DNA from: Tausonia pullulans | Lineage: Eukaryota; Basidiomycota; Tremellomycetes; Cystofilobasidiales; Mrakiaceae | Length of the DNA: 64,000 nucleotides | Direction of reading: 5' to 3' | NCBI GenBank assembly: GCA_951802195.1 | Contig: OX637622.1 | Location: 434,001 to 498,000 of the forward strand | Program-made: the position numbers and the translations under genes | Shown here: positions 59,535 through 64,000 of the stretch, one piece after another | Layout of the letters: each line of letters starts with the position of its first letter | How positions within the stretch are numbered: position 1 is the first letter of the stretch | The notes under the pieces: model-generated | Database searches by the model: none | Told to the model about the DNA's origin: nothing | The model's input: only the letters and a program-made list of their open reading frames with translations

Positions 59535-62245
59535 TTACGAAGTCTCCTCGAGACTGCTCTCGAGAACCCAAGCCACTACTCCCTGATCTCCCAGCACCTT
59601 ACCTACGAGGACCGCCCTTTCTGGGGTGGAGTGCAACTCGACAACGACCTTCCCACTCCCACCCAGTCCAAACACATCCCTGATGGCCCAATCTTTATGT
59701 CCTGAGATCCCAAGCTTTCGCAGCTGGATCTCGACAGGTTCGTTGGTGGCGGGGTGGGCCACGCGAGCACCGAGCACCAGCAGCTTGACGCTGCCGCTGT
59801 TTGTTGGAATCGTCCATGCGGCGAGGTGTACACCCTTGGAGGGCGGAAGAAGGGTTCTGCTCGCCCGTGGACTGAGAATAAAGTCTTGAGCAAGACCGCT
59901 CGCGAGAGATTTTGAAATCTTCGAGAAGGTGTCTATGATTTCGGGGGTTGAGGGGGCAATCCAGGGGACGAGGCCTTGAAGGACGATCACGGCAAAGTGT
60001 TAGGGACGCTGTTAGTAATGTATGAAAGATGAAGAACAGACCGAGACAGCCGTGGATGAGGCTGAGTACAGCGTTCTGCGCAAATTCTGTGCAGTCACTC
60101 AGCAGTCATTCAGATTGAAACGGGATCAGCCGACGAACCAGCGCCTGTCGGGACGGCCGTCCAGAACTCCGACCCTCCAAATGCTTGAGGAACCGCCCAG
60201 AATGCGAGAGACCGTTCTCGGCCAAGTTGACGTCGAAAGCCGACGTAGGCGTCGATCCGGTCTGACACATCGAGGATGGAGGACGTGAAGCAGTTGTCCT
60301 GTCGATCGGCGGGGGTTAATTGACTGAAAGGCTTCGGGAGACAAGCAACGTACACAGCCGCAGACGCCTGGTTGCAGGAATAGGGCAGGGCGAGCGTCAG
60401 GTAAGATGCCTAGGGTCTCAGGGTGGGTAACGGATAGACCATAGGTAGCATTACAAGGCGTGTGCCAGACATTGGAGAAGGTTCCGTTGACGTTGAAGGG
60501 GTAAGGGTCGGTCAAGACTGCAGGGGAGTTCAGTAAGGATCGCAGAACATTTGCAAGTATCATCTCTTCGGACGGACCGATGTCAGCGCCCTATATGTCC
60601 CAAGTAGAGAGCACGTATTAGCTCGCGAGACGAATGTATGACAAAGAGAACAATGCACGGAGGCGTAAGGCTCAAAGAAGTAGTTGGCGCAGTTCAGAAC
60701 GACCGAGACCGGGTGATAGCCCGCGTCGACATCCGGCGAGCGCAGGAGGTCGTACGGGCGCTTGGTGCTGTCGAGAGGCGACTCGTGTCCGTCAGGCCTG
60801 GAGGTGATACTGGGTGTCAGTCATAGGGCTGAAAGAGTCTCCAGAGTGTTTGCTTCTCACTCGTCTGCGGTGTACCTGTATTTATAAGAAGTGACGATCA
60901 GGTGCAGATTGGTTGAGAGAGCGGGAAGGCACGTACCACACGAGAAGGTTGGAGTATGAGCGAATGAGCTCCGCCTGCTCCCTGACTGATGCGAGATCCT
61001 CAAAGGTATGTCGCATGTCGTACATGAGCCAGAGCTGATAGGAAGCAGCCTGTCAGTCTGATTTTTCCTGGTCAGCCAAGGGTGAGACATACTCCGATGT
61101 CGCGGGCGTGATCGAGGATCTTCTTGAGCACGTCCAAGTCACTGAACGTCGGCACCGGATGGACTAGATTGAACCTGAAGAGTAAAGATCGGTCAGGACA
61201 ACCAGTGCTCCAAAGAAGCCAGTTCTTGCGCACCCTAGCGCCTTCATCTCGTCCAGATGCCGCCCGTCCTTTGCTAGATAGTCGTCGTACGAGGTGTAGA
61301 AGCCGGCCGGGATGATGGGCTGCCATCCTTCTTCTTCGTCCTCAGCTGGAACGAGCACGCCGCCGGTCCTTCGGTCGATCTTAACCGTCCCACCATTCCA
61401 AGGGTTCGGTGGCAGAACTCGAAGCTCATCCGAGGCAAAGGTGATCGTCCGGCCCTCGTGGACCACTTCGCAGCGGAGGTCGTACGAGATGAGCGACGGC
61501 GGAAGGAGGGAGAGATCGAAGGCAACCTCGCGACCGAGGCTCGGCACGACCACGTCGACCGAGGCAAGGGGAACCGATCCGGCGTAGATTGAGATGGTGA
61601 CCATCGGGGATACTGCCTCTTCCAGCATAATCGCTTGAAGTCTTTCGTTTGAGAGCGTCGCGTCGAACGGCATGCCTGGTAGGAAGGGTTGGAAGGGTAC
61701 GCCTCGGCTGGAGGAAAACGCGACGTCCACGAGAATGGATGCTCTGTCTTCATGCGCTAGGTATGGCTGGATAGTCGGAGCTGAAGCGAAAGTCAGACAC
61801 TACGTACATGACTAGCGAGAAGTGGCAGTGTAAACGGACTGCATCGAAGGTCAAGGAGAAGCTCGTTATCGACCGTGTGGTCAACCGTCGGCAGCTGCCC
61901 GACTGGCGGGACTACTGGGCTGTACTCCTAGAGCGATGCATGGTAGTCAGACGTCTCTTTCGGTTTTGGCTGCTGTTGAGGGTCAAAACTCGCCTCGTAG
62001 TGCTTGCCGCACCAAGAGAGCCACTCACGATGCCCGTCGACGGAGGTAGCCGACGACACAAGCAAGTACAGCGTGAGGGCGGCGAACTGCAGAGGCCGTT
62101 TTGATAGTGATAGCGTGATGGGCAATCTAATTAGGTTTTTGTGCGGTCGGTGGTGAATAATGGAAGTAAGGAAAGGAATGGTCAGAGTCGGGCGCCCGCA
62201 GGATGGCTGGATGGTGATAGCAGGCGCGAATGGAGATAGGGTCAA
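59535..62245 (-). CDS. secreted TIM-barrel glycoside-hydrolase-like protein
   Basis: About 640 residues, many exons. A hydrophobic signal (PLQFAALTLYLLVSSATSVDG) lies 46 residues into the first open frame, so the start is uncertain. A beta-rich N-domain has ISIYAGSVPLASVDVVVPSL and LISYDLRCEVVHEGRTITFA. The barrel has GFYTSYDDYLAKDGRHLDEM, FNLVHPVPTFSDLDVLKKIL, LWLMYDMRHTFEDLASVREQ, NLLVWYTADEPDGHESPLD (candidate acid Glu after D in ADEPDG), DVDAGYHPVSVVLNCANYFF and GADI. NVWHTPCNATYG is spliced to VCGCDNCFTSSILDVSDRID. AFWAVPQAFGGSEFW and a C-terminal beta domain follow, ending SSLEETS, stop 59537-59535. It resembles fungal GH-A-clan proteins of uncertain family; the substrate is unknown. 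It is separated from PET127 by only 17 bases, tail to tail. Confidence 0.75.
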
Positions 62246-63186
62246 TTCGGGGAGCGGCTTGGGCGATGCCGAAGGACAGTCATCAGATTACAAGGTGATG
62301 GCTCGGAATGATTCTAAATGTTGAGGTATCATCGAGAAAGAACAAATTCACGACAGCCCTGTCTGTGTTGGCAAGCGAGTCCGACGCGGGTCGACCTCCG
62401 GACCTGTCCCCTCACCGCTGTCAGCGTCGGAAGCTTGTAGAGGGGTTGTTCATCACTGGGAGCTGAACACCAACCGCCCCGCCACAGGATCATCCAAGTC
62501 ACTGGACCATCAAGACAAACGCAGATAATGATACAAGTAATTAAGATACAGAGACAACACAATTGGCCTTGATCGCTCTCCCGATCTTCTTGCAAGTTGT
62601 TTGTTTGATATGAGAATGCGAGAGGAAGTCACTTTCAACCAATGATTGTTTCCGTTTTCTAGTCCCCTGTTCAACCATTGAACCTCAAATTTAAATTACT
62701 GCCTAGCTATATCCAATTCAGGTGACATACCGCTCCTCCCAAGCCCACTGTATAACGACAACAACGACGGGGAGCTCAAGGGAGCACAACCGCGACCACC
62801 GTTTCTCATGGGCTCGTAGCACCAACCGATACGACACCTCCCAGTGCAGTTGTCCTTGCTGCAATCCGGCCGATTGGGAGATGCTGGGATCAATCTTCCT
62901 CATCGGGGTTTGCAGTTGGCTTTCTTTCTGTCAGAAGTCGTCGCCGTTCTCTTCGCCGATCTTTCAATCTCCCCAACGTGAACGACTTTCGTTTCTATTA
63001 GCCCCCACTGAGCAGCCGCTCTCGTTTTCTTCTTCATTTGACGGATTGACTCGAGCAATGTGTTCTCCTCCTCTGGCTTTCCTTGAACACGTTCGCACGT
63101 CCCAGCTTCATTGCGCCATCTTCCCGCCTGATGTAGACCCGAACAAGGGACACGGCTTGCTCAACAAGTCCGCTAGAGGACTGTGC
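62246..63186. other. intergenic, no supported gene
   Basis: About 940 bases, AT-richer than the coding part of the window. A + ORF (from 62722) has no domain and unlikely composition. It probably includes the promoter of the glycoside-hydrolase-like gene. Confidence 0.4.
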
Positions 63187-63470
63187 CTCCTATATACACC
63201 AATTTTGGCTTTAGCAGCTCATTCAGCCAAGGTGACGAAGAAGAGAAGCCACCGAGTCTCATGGAGACCGACCTCAATATACCCGCGCCACCAAGCCCAT
63301 TCCAGAGGGCTGAGACTGGTCAAGAACCGCAAGTGAGCATATCTAGAATTAATATCTTGTGCCAGTGGCCTCTGGGCAGATGAGACTTGCAGCATACTCG
63401 GCATCAGCGACAGCGTACTGCGGCAGAATGTCATTTTCTTTGCCGAACATCCTAAACGCCACGACATCTC
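63187..63470 (+). CDS. possible exons of an unidentified gene
   Basis: An acidic, Pro-rich piece (YTNFGFSSSFSQGDEEEKPP to PFQRAETGQEPQ) ends at a good GTGAGC donor (63333). A CTGGGCAG acceptor (63379) opens MRLAAYSASATAYCGRMSFS with LPNILNATTSLV, followed by GTGACT. The pair reads like spliced coding sequence. I recognise no family and cannot place a start or end; the gene may run off the right edge. Confidence 0.22.
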
Positions 63471-64000
63471 TTGTTGGTGACTCAGATGCTCTGTAACGCT
63501 GGATGAGCACTAGAGGGAAGATCAAAATATAGGCTTCGTCGATGGGCTAGAGCTGGGCCTCCAAGTGTGCGTCTACAGACTCATCTGCAGAAGATCGACC
63601 GCTGGCTGACCTTTCATCGGTCGATATTCGAAGCCAACTGGTTCCACAACGATATCTGAGTCACCCATAACCATAACGTTTCTTGATATGATTGAAGTAT
63701 CCTCTTACCTCTTTTCCTCGATTCAGGGTCGAGCGGGGCGTCGTGAGTGCTCATTTCCGTCGAGCGTCGACCGAGCGAGAGCCAGGCTGACACCAGCTGA
63801 TATGGAGAATGTTCAACAGGCCAGGCTCTTAAGGGAAAGAACTGCCTCAGAGGTTTGAGGAGAAGCTCGGAAAAAGTATTATATATTCGTTAAGCGATCT
63901 GCAAGGTCTTGACGGTCGGATTCCTGATCCGATCGTCTTTGAGAGGTAGTAGGTCTGGCACACTCTCGGCCTTTCAGCCGTCGTGCCGATGCTGATACTC
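63471..64000. other. right edge, nothing identified
   Basis: 530 bases with only short frames such as KELPQRFEEKLGKS near 63829 (+). A gene may continue beyond the window. Confidence 0.4.

Overview
This window looks like nuclear DNA from a GC-rich basidiomycete, probably a yeast-forming Pucciniomycotina lineage; the clade is inferred from style, not proven. Genes are packed tightly. They are broken by many short introns with GTGAGT/GTGCGT-type donors, pyrimidine-rich 3' ends and CAG acceptors, and several tRNAs carry introns between positions 37 and 38. Most of the longest single-frame ORFs are antisense or intron-spanning shadows of spliced genes.

0-30 kb is a dense housekeeping block. In order it holds HAS1 (rRNA DEAD-box helicase), an unrecognised membrane protein, ERD2 (KDEL receptor), EFG1 (rRNA processing), a UBL3/MUB-type prenylated ubiquitin-fold protein, a Zn(II)2Cys6 transcription factor, the MPK1/SLT2 cell-wall-integrity MAP kinase, a small unknown gene, SNF12/BAF60, a two-PH-domain protein and a zinc alcohol dehydrogenase.

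30-46 kb is looser and more plastic. It has an imperfect 150-bp direct repeat, an intron-bearing tRNA-Asp, two tandem paralogues of a pterin-4a-carbinolamine dehydratase-like protein (one has lost two of three catalytic histidines), F-box gene remnants and a BBE-like flavin oxidase. It ends in a tRNA cluster (Cys, Arg, Arg, Lys, Cys, Thr, Phe) mixed with 9-bp minisatellites.

46-64 kb is dense again: a PPxY arrestin, a modular seven-exon metallothionein, a small SWS1/ZSWIM7-type SWIM protein, ARL8, mitochondrial bL35m divergent from PET127, and a secreted glycoside-hydrolase-like protein. The last 1.7 kb has no gene I can name.

For three short genes hidden by introns (UBL3-like, metallothionein, SWS1-like) I followed splice phases through every exon and the frame closed exactly. 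I saw no retroelement, DNA transposon or CRISPR array.
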